Assembly (NCBI RefSeq): GCF_036077095.1
Contig: NZ_CP107960.1
Span: forward strand, 5,022,001-5,086,000
Direction of reading: 5' to 3'
DNA from: Streptomyces sp. NBC_00376
GTDB taxonomy: Bacteria > Actinomycetota > Actinomycetes > Streptomycetales > Streptomycetaceae
Length of the DNA stretch: 64,000 nt
Made by a program: the position numbers and the translations under genes. The notes under the pieces are model-generated. The model was not told the DNA's origin, ran no database searches, and worked only from the letters and a program-made list of their open reading frames with translations. Positions 17,525-25,885 of the stretch are shown piece by piece; within the stretch, counting starts at the first letter, position 1; the number at the start of each line of letters is the position of its first letter.

Positions 17525-18250
17525 ATGAATCTGCGTACGCATGCCCGCAAGGGCCGCAAGGACCGCCTGCACCCGAGGGGATGGAGGTCCTACGCCCTCG
17601 GGGGCGCGGTGGTCGCCGTACTGCTCGCGTCCACCGCGTGCGAGCCGGGCGGGGACGACGGTTCGGACGGCTCCAAGGGCCGGGGCCCGACGAGCCCGAC
17701 GAGCCCGACGGGCTCGGTGAAGCCAGGGGAGACGGGCGCACCGAAACCCGAAGGCACCTCGGGCGAATCCGGGGGGAAGGGTGACAGCGGCGGCAAGGCG
17801 ACCACCGCCGCCTGCACCACGGAGGACCTCGCGGTCTCCGCCGTGAAGGAGCCCGCCGACAGCAAGGAGGCCAGGCACCTCCTGCTCACCGTCCAGAACG
17901 CCGGCGACAGGAAGTGCGACCTCTACCGGTACCCCCTCGTACGGCTCGGGGCCGATGCCCGGACCACGGTCCCGGTGATCAAGGACAGCGACCCGGACGC
18001 GGGGAGGCCGGTCACCATCGCTCCGGGAGAGGAGGCATACGCCGCTCTGCTCGTCAGCGGCGGCGCCAGGGACGAGTACGAGGCGAAGAGCATCACCCTC
18101 GGCCTCCAGGGCGGCAAGTCCGGCAGCGGTGCCGGGAAGCCGGTCGACGTCCCCATGCCCGTGGACACGCTGTACGCGGACGACGGCCAGCTCGTCACCT
18201 ACTGGACGACGGCTTCCGGCTACGCACTGGACTTCATCATGTCGAAGTGA
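17525..18250 (+). CDS. DUF4232 probable lipoprotein
   Basis: About 241 residues. A basic N-terminus and hydrophobic stretch end in 'VLLASTAC', a loose lipobox, followed by a long Gly/Ser/Pro/Thr-rich linker (about 40-95). A DUF4232 beta-sandwich follows ('LAVSAVKEPAD...LLLTVQNAGDRKCDLYRYP...VTIAPGEEAYAALL' in pieces). Streptomycetes encode many such exported proteins with unknown function. Two exact short tandem repeats flank it: 14 bp twice at 17456-17483 and 16 bp twice over its stop codon (18239-18270). Confidence 0.82.
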   Translation: MNLRTHARKGRKDRLHPRGWRSYALGGAVVAVLLASTACEPGGDDGSDGSKGRGPTSPTSPTGSVKPGETGAPKPEGTSGESGGKGDSGGKATTAACTTEDLAVSAVKEPADSKEARHLLLTVQNAGDRKCDLYRYPLVRLGADARTTVPVIKDSDPDAGRPVTIAPGEEAYAALLVSGGARDEYEAKSITLGLQGGKSGSGAGKPVDVPMPVDTLYADDGQLVTYWTTASGYALDFIMSK

Positions 18251-18407
18251 CGGTATGTCGAAGTGACGGTCAAAAACGACCTGCGGGACGTCCGCTCACA
18301 TACCCACGCGTACTCGGTTCCGCTCTCTCTACCGGCCGTTCCCGTTCCATTACAGTGCTGCGCAGTCGCAGGTCGGCCGGTGCGCCGGCCGACGGGGGAG
18401 GGACACG

Positions 18408-19523
18408 GTGAGCACAGGGACCACGGCTGTGTGGGGCCGTGTCGAGCAGCAGGACTTCCGGAGCCGGGTGCGCGGCGCGCTGCTGGGCGGTGCCATCGGG
18501 GACGCGCTCGGGGCAGGGGTCGACGGGCTCACGCTCGAAGAGATCCGGGCGGCGCACGGTGCCGACGCGGTCACCGACCTCGTACCCGCGTTCGGCGGAC
18601 GGGGCACCGTCACCGCCGTCACCCAGCTCACCCTCTTCACCGTCGACGGGCTGATCCGCGCCCAGGTCCGCCGCGACATCGGGGCCTGGCACCCGCCCAC
18701 CGATGTGCACCGGGCCCATCTGCGGTGGGCGGCCACCCAGCACGACTGGGGGCCCGACGAGCGCCGCGAGGACAACGGCTGGCTGGCCCGGCAGGAGTGG
18801 CTGTACGCCCGCCGCGGCCCGACCCGGGAATGCCTGACGGGGCTCGGCGACACCACCATGGGCACCCTCGACCAGCCCAAGAACCCCCAGGCACGGGACT
18901 CGGCCGCCCTCACCCGGTCCGTACCGTTCGGGCTGCTCGTCGGCTGGGAGCCCCAGCTCGTCCTGCAACTCGCCGTCGAGTGCGCCGCCCAGACCCACGG
19001 CCACCCCACCGCGCTGCTCTCCGCGGGCGCCCTCGCCGTCATGGTGCACGGCCTGGCCCGGGGCGAGACCCTGGACGGCTCCGGCCAGCACGCGCTGGCC
19101 CTGCTCGCGGAGCGCCCGGGGCACGAACCGGTCACCGAGGCGCTGAAGCAGGCCCTCGGCACCGTGCGCCAGGGCATTCCGGGGCCCGCCCTGATCGAGT
19201 CGCTGGGGGCCACGGACGCGGCGGAGGAGGTTCTCGCCGTCGCCGTGTACTGCGCGCTGGTCGGCGAGGACATACGTCACGGGCTGCGGCTGGCCGTCAA
19301 CCACGGCGGGCCTTCCGCCGCCACCGGGGCCCTGTGCGGGGCGCTGCTCGGCGCGCTGCACGGGGAGACCGCGCTGCCGCCCGCCTGGCTCGCCGAACTG
19401 GAGGGCAGGCCGACGGTGTTGGAGCTCGCGGACGACTTCGCCATGGAGATGACACAGGGCCCGGCCCTGCACAGCCCGTCGGCCGCCGCACCGGGCTGGC
19501 TGGCCCGCTACCCGCGCGGCTGA
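18408..19523 (+). CDS. ADP-ribosylglycohydrolase homologue lacking metal-binding motifs
   Basis: 371 residues, full-length for the family. The opening 'GALLGGAIGDALGAGV' is canonical. The family's TDDTQ magnesium motif reads 'TAVTQLTLFT', and the C-terminal G-D-S-D-S motif reads 'NHGGPSAATGALCGALLGA'. Both sets of metal-coordinating aspartates are therefore absent while the surrounding residues are kept. From family knowledge this should abolish Mg-dependent removal of ADP-ribose, so a binding or regulatory pseudoenzyme role is inferred. No neighbouring ADP-ribosyltransferase is seen. GTG at 18408 follows GGGAGGG. Confidence 0.9.
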   Translation: MSTGTTAVWGRVEQQDFRSRVRGALLGGAIGDALGAGVDGLTLEEIRAAHGADAVTDLVPAFGGRGTVTAVTQLTLFTVDGLIRAQVRRDIGAWHPPTDVHRAHLRWAATQHDWGPDERREDNGWLARQEWLYARRGPTRECLTGLGDTTMGTLDQPKNPQARDSAALTRSVPFGLLVGWEPQLVLQLAVECAAQTHGHPTALLSAGALAVMVHGLARGETLDGSGQHALALLAERPGHEPVTEALKQALGTVRQGIPGPALIESLGATDAAEEVLAVAVYCALVGEDIRHGLRLAVNHGGPSAATGALCGALLGALHGETALPPAWLAELEGRPTVLELADDFAMEMTQGPALHSPSAAAPGWLARYPRG

Positions 19524-19592
19524 CCCCCCGGGGCGGGGGCGGGGGCAGGGGGCAATCCGACCCTCTGACCCCACCCCTCGGAGCGGCGAGCG

Positions 19593-21164
19593 TCAGTCCT
19601 TCACGTCCTCCGTGACCGCCGCGTCCCCCGGACCGGCCTGAGCCGGCACCGTCGTCCCGGCCGCCGCGCCGTCACCGTCCGAGTTGATCTGCTCGATGAC
19701 CGCATCGCGCTCGGGGGTGTCCTCCGGCTTGACGAAGCCGATCACGATGTAGAGGACCAGCGAGATGGCCAGCGGCAGGGCCACCTGGTACTGGAGCGCG
19801 ACATCCGTCTTCACCGAACCGTCGAAGTCGTAGTTGGTGAAGTAGAACGCCAGCAGTCCCGCCGCCCAGCTGGTCAGCGCCGCCGTCGGGCCGGACCTGC
19901 GGAAGCCGCGCAGCAGGCCGAGCATGAACGGGATCGCGATCGGACCCATCAGACCGGCGACCCACTTGATGACGACCGAGATGATGTCCTTGAACGTCGG
20001 CGAGTTGATCTGGGTGGCGAGCGCCATCGACAGCGCGAGGAAGCCGAGCGTCGACAGCCGGGCCGCCAGCAGGCCCGCCCGGGTGCCCCAGTCGCGTGCG
20101 GACTTGGCCAGGACCGGGGCGATGTCCCTGGTGAAGACCGCCGAGATGGCGTTGGCGTCCGAGGAGCACATGGCCATCGTGTGCGAGAAGAAGCCGACGA
20201 CGACCAGCCCCAGCAGGCCGTGCGGCAGGAGCTGTTCGGTCATGAGGGCGTAGCTGTCCGAGGCGTCCGGCTTCTGCGCGTGCACCAGCAGCGGGGCGCA
20301 CCACATCGGGAAGAACAGGACCGTGGGCCAGACCAGCCACAGCACGGCGGAGAGCCGGGCCGAACGCTTCGCGGCCGCGGCGGACTCCGTGGCCATGTAG
20401 CGCTGCGCCTGGTTCCACATGCCGCCGTTGTACTCGAAGGTCTTGATGAACAGATACGCCAGCAGGAAGGTCACGGTGTACGGGCCGGCCGTCGGGTCCG
20501 CATGCCCCTCGGGCAGCTTGTCCCAGACCGTCCACAGGGTGCTGACGCCGTCGAGCTCGCTCATGGCGGTGACGAGCATCGCGACGCCGGCGAGGAGCTG
20601 GATGACGAACTGGCCCAGCTCGGTGAGCGCGTCCGCCCACAGACCGCCGACCGTGCAGTAGACGGCGGTGATGCAGCCGGTGATGAAGATGCCCTGGGTG
20701 ATGGAGATGCCGGTGAAGACGGAGAGCAGGGTGGCGATGGCCGCCCACTTCGCGCCGACGTCCACGATCTTCAGCAGCAGCCCGGACCAGGCGAGCGCCT
20801 GCTGCGTCTGGATGTTGTAGCGGTTCTTCAGGTATTCGAGCGGCGAAGCGACATGCAGCCGCGAGCGCAGCCGGTTGAGCCGGGGAGCGAAGAGCTGGGC
20901 GCCGATGCCGATGCCGATGGCGATCGGCAGCGACCAGGTGACGAAGGACGTGACGCCGTACTGGTACGCGATGCCCGCGTAACCGGTGAACATCACCGCG
21001 CTGTAGCCGGACATGTGGTGCGAGATGCCGGACAGCCACCACGGCATCTTGCCGCCCGCAGTGAAGAAGTCACTGACGTTGTCCACGCGCTTGTGGGACC
21101 AGAGCCCGATCGCGACCATCACGCCGAAGTAGCCGATGAGCACGACCCAGTCGAGACTGTTCAT
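19593..21164 (-). CDS. Sodium:solute symporter (SSS) family transporter
   Basis: 523 residues with about 13 hydrophobic segments in the LeuT-like SSS layout, starting 'LDWVVLIGYFGVMVAIGLW' and including 'WWLSGISHHMSGYSAVMFTG' (split by the turn) and an 'ALAWSGLLLKIVDVG' helix. Members import sugars, amino acids or carboxylates with Na+; the substrate cannot be read from sequence. An acidic tail (about 490-523) ends 'AVTEDVKD'. It is divergent from nothing coding within 300 bp, and the SDR gene lies upstream on the same strand behind a terminator. Confidence 0.9.
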   Translation of the reverse strand: MNSLDWVVLIGYFGVMVAIGLWSHKRVDNVSDFFTAGGKMPWWLSGISHHMSGYSAVMFTGYAGIAYQYGVTSFVTWSLPIAIGIGIGAQLFAPRLNRLRSRLHVASPLEYLKNRYNIQTQQALAWSGLLLKIVDVGAKWAAIATLLSVFTGISITQGIFITGCITAVYCTVGGLWADALTELGQFVIQLLAGVAMLVTAMSELDGVSTLWTVWDKLPEGHADPTAGPYTVTFLLAYLFIKTFEYNGGMWNQAQRYMATESAAAAKRSARLSAVLWLVWPTVLFFPMWCAPLLVHAQKPDASDSYALMTEQLLPHGLLGLVVVGFFSHTMAMCSSDANAISAVFTRDIAPVLAKSARDWGTRAGLLAARLSTLGFLALSMALATQINSPTFKDIISVVIKWVAGLMGPIAIPFMLGLLRGFRRSGPTAALTSWAAGLLAFYFTNYDFDGSVKTDVALQYQVALPLAISLVLYIVIGFVKPEDTPERDAVIEQINSDGDGAAAGTTVPAQAGPGDAAVTEDVKD

Positions 21165-21490
21165 GTGCCCCCTCCTGGGGTCCGCCTTGTGAACGGGGTG
21201 CGCACTTCGCCAGTACGGCCGTTCAGCGGGGCCCCGTGCGGGAGCGGGGACATCGGGGATTGAACCGCCTGCCCCGTGCCCCGGTCAAGGTTGCGACGGT
21301 CAGGGATGTGAACGCGGATCAGCAATTCGAACGATTTTGCCCGCTCTTGACTTACGTGGTCGTTGTCGCCGACGTGACGGCGGCCACACGATGAGCGGGC
21401 ACTTCGTCAGGCTGTGCAGAGGACAACGAGGAACGCCGCACGGGATGCGGGTCCCGTGCGGCGGAGAAGAGGAGGTTCATCGCATCAGGC
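21165..21490. other. Intergenic region between SSS symporter and SDR genes
   Basis: It presumably carries the symporter's promoter near 21170-21400, but no clear -35/-10 pair for the minus strand stands out. The only strong structure is the hairpin at 21434-21463. Confidence 0.35.
21434..21463 (-). terminator. Hairpin terminator of the SDR gene
   Basis: Exact 12-bp arms CGCCGCACGGGA and TCCCGTGCGGCG around a TGCGGG loop, starting 27 bp after the SDR stop codon. No T-tract. Confidence 0.7.
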
Positions 21491-22273
21491 CTACCGCATC
21501 AGCTCACCCGCGTTGACCAGGAGCGACTGTCCGGTGATCGCCCGCGCCCGGTCCGAGGCCAGGAACGTGACGGCCTCGGCGACATCGCCGTCGGTGGCCG
21601 GCTCCGGAAGCGCCATGCGTTCGGTGAGCCTGCCCAGCACCTCGGCCTCGGGCACCCCCTCGCTGTGCGCCGTGAACTGCACGTACGCCTGCACCGGCGG
21701 CCCCCACATCCAGCCCGGCAGCACCGTGTTCACCCTGATCCGGTGCGGGCCCAGCTCCTGCGCCATGGAGTACATGGCCGAGGTGAGCGCCCCCTTCGAG
21801 GCCGCGTACGCAGCCTGCTGGACCTGGGTCGGCGCGGCCACCGAGGACTGCGTACCGATGATCACCACCGAGCCGCCGCGCTCCTTGAGGGCGGGCAGGC
21901 AGGCGCGGGTCATCCGCAGCGTGCCGAGCAGATTGACGTCGATCACCGACTGCCAGGTGGCGAAGTCGGCATCCTCGATCCCGCCGAAGTAGCTGTCCCA
22001 GGCGGCGACATGGACCACCGCGTCGATCCGCCCGAACCGTTCCAGGGCCAGTGCGGCGAGCGCCTCGCACTGTGCCTCGTCGGTGATGTCGGTGGCCAGC
22101 TGGGCGGTGTGCCGGCCGTCCGGGTCGATCTCCGCGGCCGACTTGGCGATATTCGCGGCGGTGCGCGCCCCGAGCACCGCGTCGCCGCCGTCCCGTACGA
22201 CCGCCGCCGCGACCCGGTGCCCGAGCCCGGCGCCCACCCCGGACACGATGACGGTCTTCCCCGCGAGCAACAT
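21491..22273 (-). CDS. Short-chain dehydrogenase/reductase
   Basis: 260 residues, classical SDR. The nucleotide-binding glycine motif is 'VSGVGAGLGHRVA', catalytic Ser is in 'IIGTQSSVAA' and the Tyr-x3-Lys pair is in 'YAASKGAL'. It would oxidise or reduce a hydroxyl/keto substrate with NAD(P)H; the substrate is unknown. It is divergent from the hypothetical gene at 22354, 80 bp away, which suggests the two share a control region and possibly a pathway. Confidence 0.9.
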   Translation of the reverse strand: MLLAGKTVIVSGVGAGLGHRVAAAVVRDGGDAVLGARTAANIAKSAAEIDPDGRHTAQLATDITDEAQCEALAALALERFGRIDAVVHVAAWDSYFGGIEDADFATWQSVIDVNLLGTLRMTRACLPALKERGGSVVIIGTQSSVAAPTQVQQAAYAASKGALTSAMYSMAQELGPHRIRVNTVLPGWMWGPPVQAYVQFTAHSEGVPEAEVLGRLTERMALPEPATDGDVAEAVTFLASDRARAITGQSLLVNAGELMR

Positions 22274-22353
22274 CGGCGGCCTCCCGGCTCTGGCAGTTCT
22301 CCTGACGGGGCGTCAGAGTAGGACGCCGCTGCGGAGTACGGAAGGGGAACGGC

Positions 22354-23193
22354 ATGAGCGACGAGACGCGGAGCGACACCTACGCCGAACTGGCCGCGCT
22401 GGGGCCGTACGGCGTCCATCCCGGCCACGCGCTGATCACCATGGTGGAACCGCACCCGGGCCATGAGTACGCGTACAACCGCTGGTACGAGGACGATCAC
22501 TACTACGCGGGCGCGATGGCGATGCCCTGGATGTTCGCCGGGCGGCGCTGGGTGGCCACCCGGGAGCTCCAGGAACTGCGCTACCCGGAGGCGTCCGCGG
22601 TCGCGCGGCCCGTCACGGCCGGCTGCTACCTGTCGACGTACTGGGTGACGGACGGGCGCTACGACGACCACATGAAGTGGACCGTCGGCATCAACAAGAG
22701 GCTCAACCGGGACGGCCGGGTCCACCAGGCCCGGACTCATGTGTTCACCGCGTTCCAGGACCACGAGGCGACGGTCTACCGGGACGGTGCGGCGGGACCG
22801 CGGGACTTCCACGCCCTGGACCACCCCTACCGGGGGCTCGTCCTCGAAGTGATCGACGCCGAAGGGGCCGAGGCGCGGGGCGAGTTGCTGGAGTGGCTGC
22901 GTTCACGGCATCTGCCGAAGCGGCTGGCCGGCTCGCCCGCGGCGATGGTGACCGTCTTCCGCCCGACGCCGCTGCCCGGTGACCGGATGAGCTATGTGAA
23001 GCAGGTCGAGGGCGTCGACACCCGGCTGACCCTGCTGTGGTTCCTCCAGGAGGAGCCGCGGGAGTGCTGGGCCGAGCACTTCACCGGGCTCGACGCGGCA
23101 GTCGCGGAATCCGGCCTGGGGCGGGTGGAGCTGGTGGCGCCGTTCATCCCGACGGTGCCGGGGACCGATCTGTACGTGGACCGGTTGCGCTGA
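22354..23193 (+). CDS. Protein of unknown function, possibly a dimeric alpha/beta-barrel type
   Basis: 279 residues, no membrane segment or signal peptide. Two similar halves seem present: 'ALITMVEPHPGHEYAYNRWYEDDHY' (split by the turn) near the start and 'LVLEVIDAEGAEARGELLEWL' then 'AAMVTVFRPT' later, which recall ferredoxin-like stress/EthD folds ('N-x-W-Y-E-x-x-H'). I do not recognise an exact family. It is divergent from the SDR gene, so a joint role in breakdown of a ketone or aromatic compound is possible but unproven. RBS: GGAAGGGG before the ATG. Confidence 0.7.
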   Translation: MSDETRSDTYAELAALGPYGVHPGHALITMVEPHPGHEYAYNRWYEDDHYYAGAMAMPWMFAGRRWVATRELQELRYPEASAVARPVTAGCYLSTYWVTDGRYDDHMKWTVGINKRLNRDGRVHQARTHVFTAFQDHEATVYRDGAAGPRDFHALDHPYRGLVLEVIDAEGAEARGELLEWLRSRHLPKRLAGSPAAMVTVFRPTPLPGDRMSYVKQVEGVDTRLTLLWFLQEEPRECWAEHFTGLDAAVAESGLGRVELVAPFIPTVPGTDLYVDRLR

Positions 23194-23315
23194 GCGGCTT
23201 CACCGGGATTTCCCGTCGGAAAGCACCGAGCCCCCTCGGCCAGGACGGCGGACCAGTCGAGAGGGCTGACGGCAGCACCGGATCCGGCGCCGCGATGCGA
23301 ACGGGAAATCATCGG

Positions 23316-23522
23316 TCAGGCGTCGACCGCACCCTTGCCCACATCACGCACGAATGCGTTCCATGCGGCGGGGACGAACGTGATCGAAGGGCCCTCGGGG
23401 GCCTTCGAGTCACGTACGGCAATTGCCCGCACGAGAGGGGACTTGACTTCGACGCAGGCGCCGTTGCCCCCGGAATACGAGGACTTCGTCCACTTGTCCG
23501 TAGCACCCTGACGAATGGCCAT
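23316..23522 (-). CDS. DUF397 protein
   Basis: 68 residues of the standard single-motif form: 'WTKSSYSGGNGACVEV', 'IAVRDSKAPEGPSITF', 'AAWNAFVRDV'. The upstream partner is the Scr1-type regulator at 23783-24652, separated by about 260 bp rather than overlapping as in the first pair, so this copy likely has its own promoter. Two adjoining palindromes lie 100-120 bp upstream of the start. Confidence 0.88.
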   Translation of the reverse strand: MAIRQGATDKWTKSSYSGGNGACVEVKSPLVRAIAVRDSKAPEGPSITFVPAAWNAFVRDVGKGAVDA

Positions 23523-23620
23523 GTTCACTCCGGTTCAAAGAGTCGCGTTAATGACACCAACAGCGTTCCGGTTGGCGTGATCGACGCTACTCGCCAAGCT
23601 CCAGGCGCGAAGGGGGCGTT

Positions 23621-23644
23621 CACTCGACCGAGTGGTATATACCA
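23621..23644. promoter_or_regulatory. Adjoining palindromes upstream of the DUF397 gene
   Basis: CACTCGACCGAGTG (23621-23634, 6-bp arms) abuts TGGTATATACCA (23633-23644, a perfect 12-bp palindrome). Both lie between the Scr1 regulator and its DUF397 partner. The AT-rich palindrome is striking against the local GC content and is a candidate operator for the neighbouring XRE protein. Confidence 0.5.
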
Positions 23645-23782
23645 GGTAGATCTTCCGCCCGGGGCGGGCGGCGGTGTACCTTGCCGCCGCCCTTCCCGTG
23701 GCATCACTTCAATTTCCTCATTCCGGACTTTGCGGGCCGTCCGGCGTCCAGCGCGCGACGTCCGGCGTCCGGTTCCCGGCGT

Positions 23783-24652
23783 TCAGCCGATGCTGTGCCC
23801 GGTGTAGTCCTTCACGATCCCGGTGATGAAGTGCCGGGTCTGTTCCACATTCAGCGCCTGCGCCCGCAGGTGTTCGTACATGACGCTGTACCGCTGCACG
23901 TCGTTGGCCTTCTCCAGATAGAGATCGCTGGTGACGCCTTCGATGTAGACGACGCTGGAATCGGCGGCGTCCGGGAATTCCAGAATGGCGTACTGCCCGT
24001 TGATCCCGGGATGCGCGCCCATCTCGAACGGCAGTACCTGCACGGTGACATGCGGCAGATGGGACAGCTCGATCAGCTGCTCCAACTGCTCGATCATCAC
24101 CTGCTTGCTGCCGACCAGCCGGCGCAGCGCGGACTCGTCGATGACCGCCCACAGCCGCAGCGGATGCTCGCGGTCGGTGATCCGGTCCTGGCGGCGGGCC
24201 CGGACGCTGACGCGCTTGTCGATGTCGGACGGCGGAGCCTCCGGCAGCGCTCCGTTGATCAGCGCCTCGGCGTAGCTCCGCGTCTGCAACAGGCCCGGGA
24301 CCACCTGGGGTTCGTACACCCGCAGGGATTCGGCGTCCGTCTCCAGACCGATGTAGACGCTGTACGGGATGTCCCCGAACGCGTGCCACCAGCCCTGCTG
24401 GCGCGAATCCTTGGCCATCTGCATGAGCGAGTCGACGACCCGGAGATCCGCGACCTCGTACACCCCGCAGAGGTCGCGGACATCGCGCTGGCTGATGGAA
24501 CGGCGGCCGTTCTCCAGGCGGCTGATCTTCGACTGCGAGACCAGCAGCCGCTCCGCCACCTCCTCGGCCGTCATGCCTTTGAGTTCGCGCAGGCGGCGCA
24601 ATTCCTGGCCCAACCGGCGTCGCCTGACGGTGGGATTGACGTTGGACGGCAC
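23783..24652 (-). CDS. Scr1/WhiJ-type XRE regulator (HTH + DUF5753)
   Basis: 289 residues. HTH_31-type domain (about 10-70: 'LGQELRRLRELKGMTAEEVAE' split by the turn, 'LLVSQSKISRLENGRRSIS') then DUF5753 with 'VPGLLQTRSYAEALI', 'RQDRI' and 'VYIEGVTSDLYLEK'. It is the second Scr1 system in this window. Its DUF397 partner lies downstream on the same strand. The upstream GPP34 gene is separated by a strong hairpin. Confidence 0.9.
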   Translation of the reverse strand: MPSNVNPTVRRRRLGQELRRLRELKGMTAEEVAERLLVSQSKISRLENGRRSISQRDVRDLCGVYEVADLRVVDSLMQMAKDSRQQGWWHAFGDIPYSVYIGLETDAESLRVYEPQVVPGLLQTRSYAEALINGALPEAPPSDIDKRVSVRARRQDRITDREHPLRLWAVIDESALRRLVGSKQVMIEQLEQLIELSHLPHVTVQVLPFEMGAHPGINGQYAILEFPDAADSSVVYIEGVTSDLYLEKANDVQRYSVMYEHLRAQALNVEQTRHFITGIVKDYTGHSIG

Positions 24653-24967
24653 GGAAACGGCACCTCCGGCTATGTAGCTGTGCGTATCTACTGCTCAGCA
24701 GATTGCCACCCCCGGCCCCGGCCGCGCTGGGAAATGGCCACACGCAAGCGCGCGGGGCAGCCGGTATTCCGGCTGCCCCGCGCTTGGTGCGGCTCCCGAA
24801 CCGGGTCTTGGGGACGACGGTGCGGCGGTATTCGGTTGGTGCTCGCCGTGCTGACGTGCTCGCTGCACGACTGTGTTCGCTGCACGGCTGTGCTTGCCGT
24901 GCGGTTGTGCGGCTGTACGGTCGCGCGGCGGTGCGGTGCGGTGTGTGCGGCCCGGGGCGTGGTGCGC
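24653..24967. other. Intergenic region with low-complexity GTGC-rich stretch
   Basis: No gene is visible. From about 24840 to 24955 the plus strand is a degenerate repeat of GCTG(T/C)G, GTGCGG and CGTGCTTGC-type units. It also holds a terminator hairpin (24750-24783). The promoter of the XRE gene should lie at 24660-24740. Confidence 0.4.
24750..24783 (-). terminator. 15-bp perfect hairpin downstream of the GPP34 gene
   Basis: Arms GCGCGGGGCAGCCGG (24750-24764) and CCGGCTGCCCCGCGC (24769-24783) with a TATT loop. It lies between the GPP34 gene and the XRE gene and probably separates their transcription. Confidence 0.75.
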
Positions 24968-25690
24968 CTAGTGGGCCGCGGTGTGCGCCATGCTGCCGCG
25001 GCGTGACTGCGACTGCACTTGCGGTTGCAACGGAACTCCGGCCGCCTGATTGCGGCGCGGCTGTGCGACCGCCCCGTTCTGGACGTCCATCACGGCATGC
25101 GCCACGAGTCCGCCCATGGGGTCGTGCCTGATCAGGTCCCGGAGCCTGGAGCGGGATGAACGCCCCTCGTTCCCGGGATACAGGTGCTTGCCGAGTCCGA
25201 CCGCGTGGGCCAGCGCGGCGAGCGCCGCGGTCCGCGGGTCCGGCGGTACACCGGTGCGGATCGCACTGTCCAGCCTGGCTCTGATGTCCCGGCTGATTGC
25301 CGTGTCCGTCGCCTGGTAGCGAGTCGTCGGCAGCACTCCGCACATCTGGCCCGCCACGGCATGCACCATGCCGCACCGCTCCAGGTGAGCGAGGTAGATC
25401 TGACGCAGCCCCAGCCGGGGCCCGCCAATCCAGTGGACCGCCCGAACCGGGCTGCCGCGTCGCCGCAGCAGTTCCAGTGCGGAGTCCAGAGTCGGATCTC
25501 CTGTCGGCCGTGGCATCACCACGGCGATACGATCCCCGTCAGGGGCTATCCGTCCTGCCAGAGCCAGCTCCACTAGCTGAGCCCCGGCGAGGCCGAGGTC
25601 GAGCGACTGCGGCTGCGCTGTGGTACCCGTGGTCGGGTCCAGAGCGAGCAGCAGAAGCTCCTCCGGAATTGTTCTGCGGCTCCTGCCCAT
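24968..25690 (-). CDS. GPP34 (GOLPH3/Vps74-like) family protein
   Basis: 240 residues. 'EELLLLALDPTTG' and 'LAGAQLVELALAGRIA' at the N-terminus are the GPP34 signature; the eukaryotic homologues bind phosphoinositide at the Golgi. In streptomycetes GPP34 proteins are numerous and their role is unclear. The C-terminal 35 residues (after 'AHAVMDVQNGAV') are Gln/Pro-rich and not part of the fold, and the gene is followed by a low-complexity tract. RBS GGAGG upstream of the ATG. Confidence 0.85.
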   Translation of the reverse strand: MGRSRRTIPEELLLLALDPTTGTTAQPQSLDLGLAGAQLVELALAGRIAPDGDRIAVVMPRPTGDPTLDSALELLRRRGSPVRAVHWIGGPRLGLRQIYLAHLERCGMVHAVAGQMCGVLPTTRYQATDTAISRDIRARLDSAIRTGVPPDPRTAALAALAHAVGLGKHLYPGNEGRSSRSRLRDLIRHDPMGGLVAHAVMDVQNGAVAQPRRNQAAGVPLQPQVQSQSRRGSMAHTAAH

Positions 25691-25885
25691 CCATGCCTCC
25701 CCGCGTGGATGAATGACAGGGTGACCCCTCTCACATTGGTCTGTCGAGAGCGCCTGGGTGCTTTATATGGGAACCAGTAGGTATGTCGTTCTCGTCTAGC
25801 AGCCGGGCCGGTGGTTCACACGGGACACTGGTAGATGGTTCGGACAGCGCGGGGGTGTCCCCCGTGCCGCATGGAGGAGGCATCG

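Noticed and set aside
17620..17650. A canonical lipobox in the DUF4232 protein
   Set aside because: The residue at -3 is Ser (L-A-S-T-A-C) rather than Leu/Val/Ile, so lipidation is only probable.
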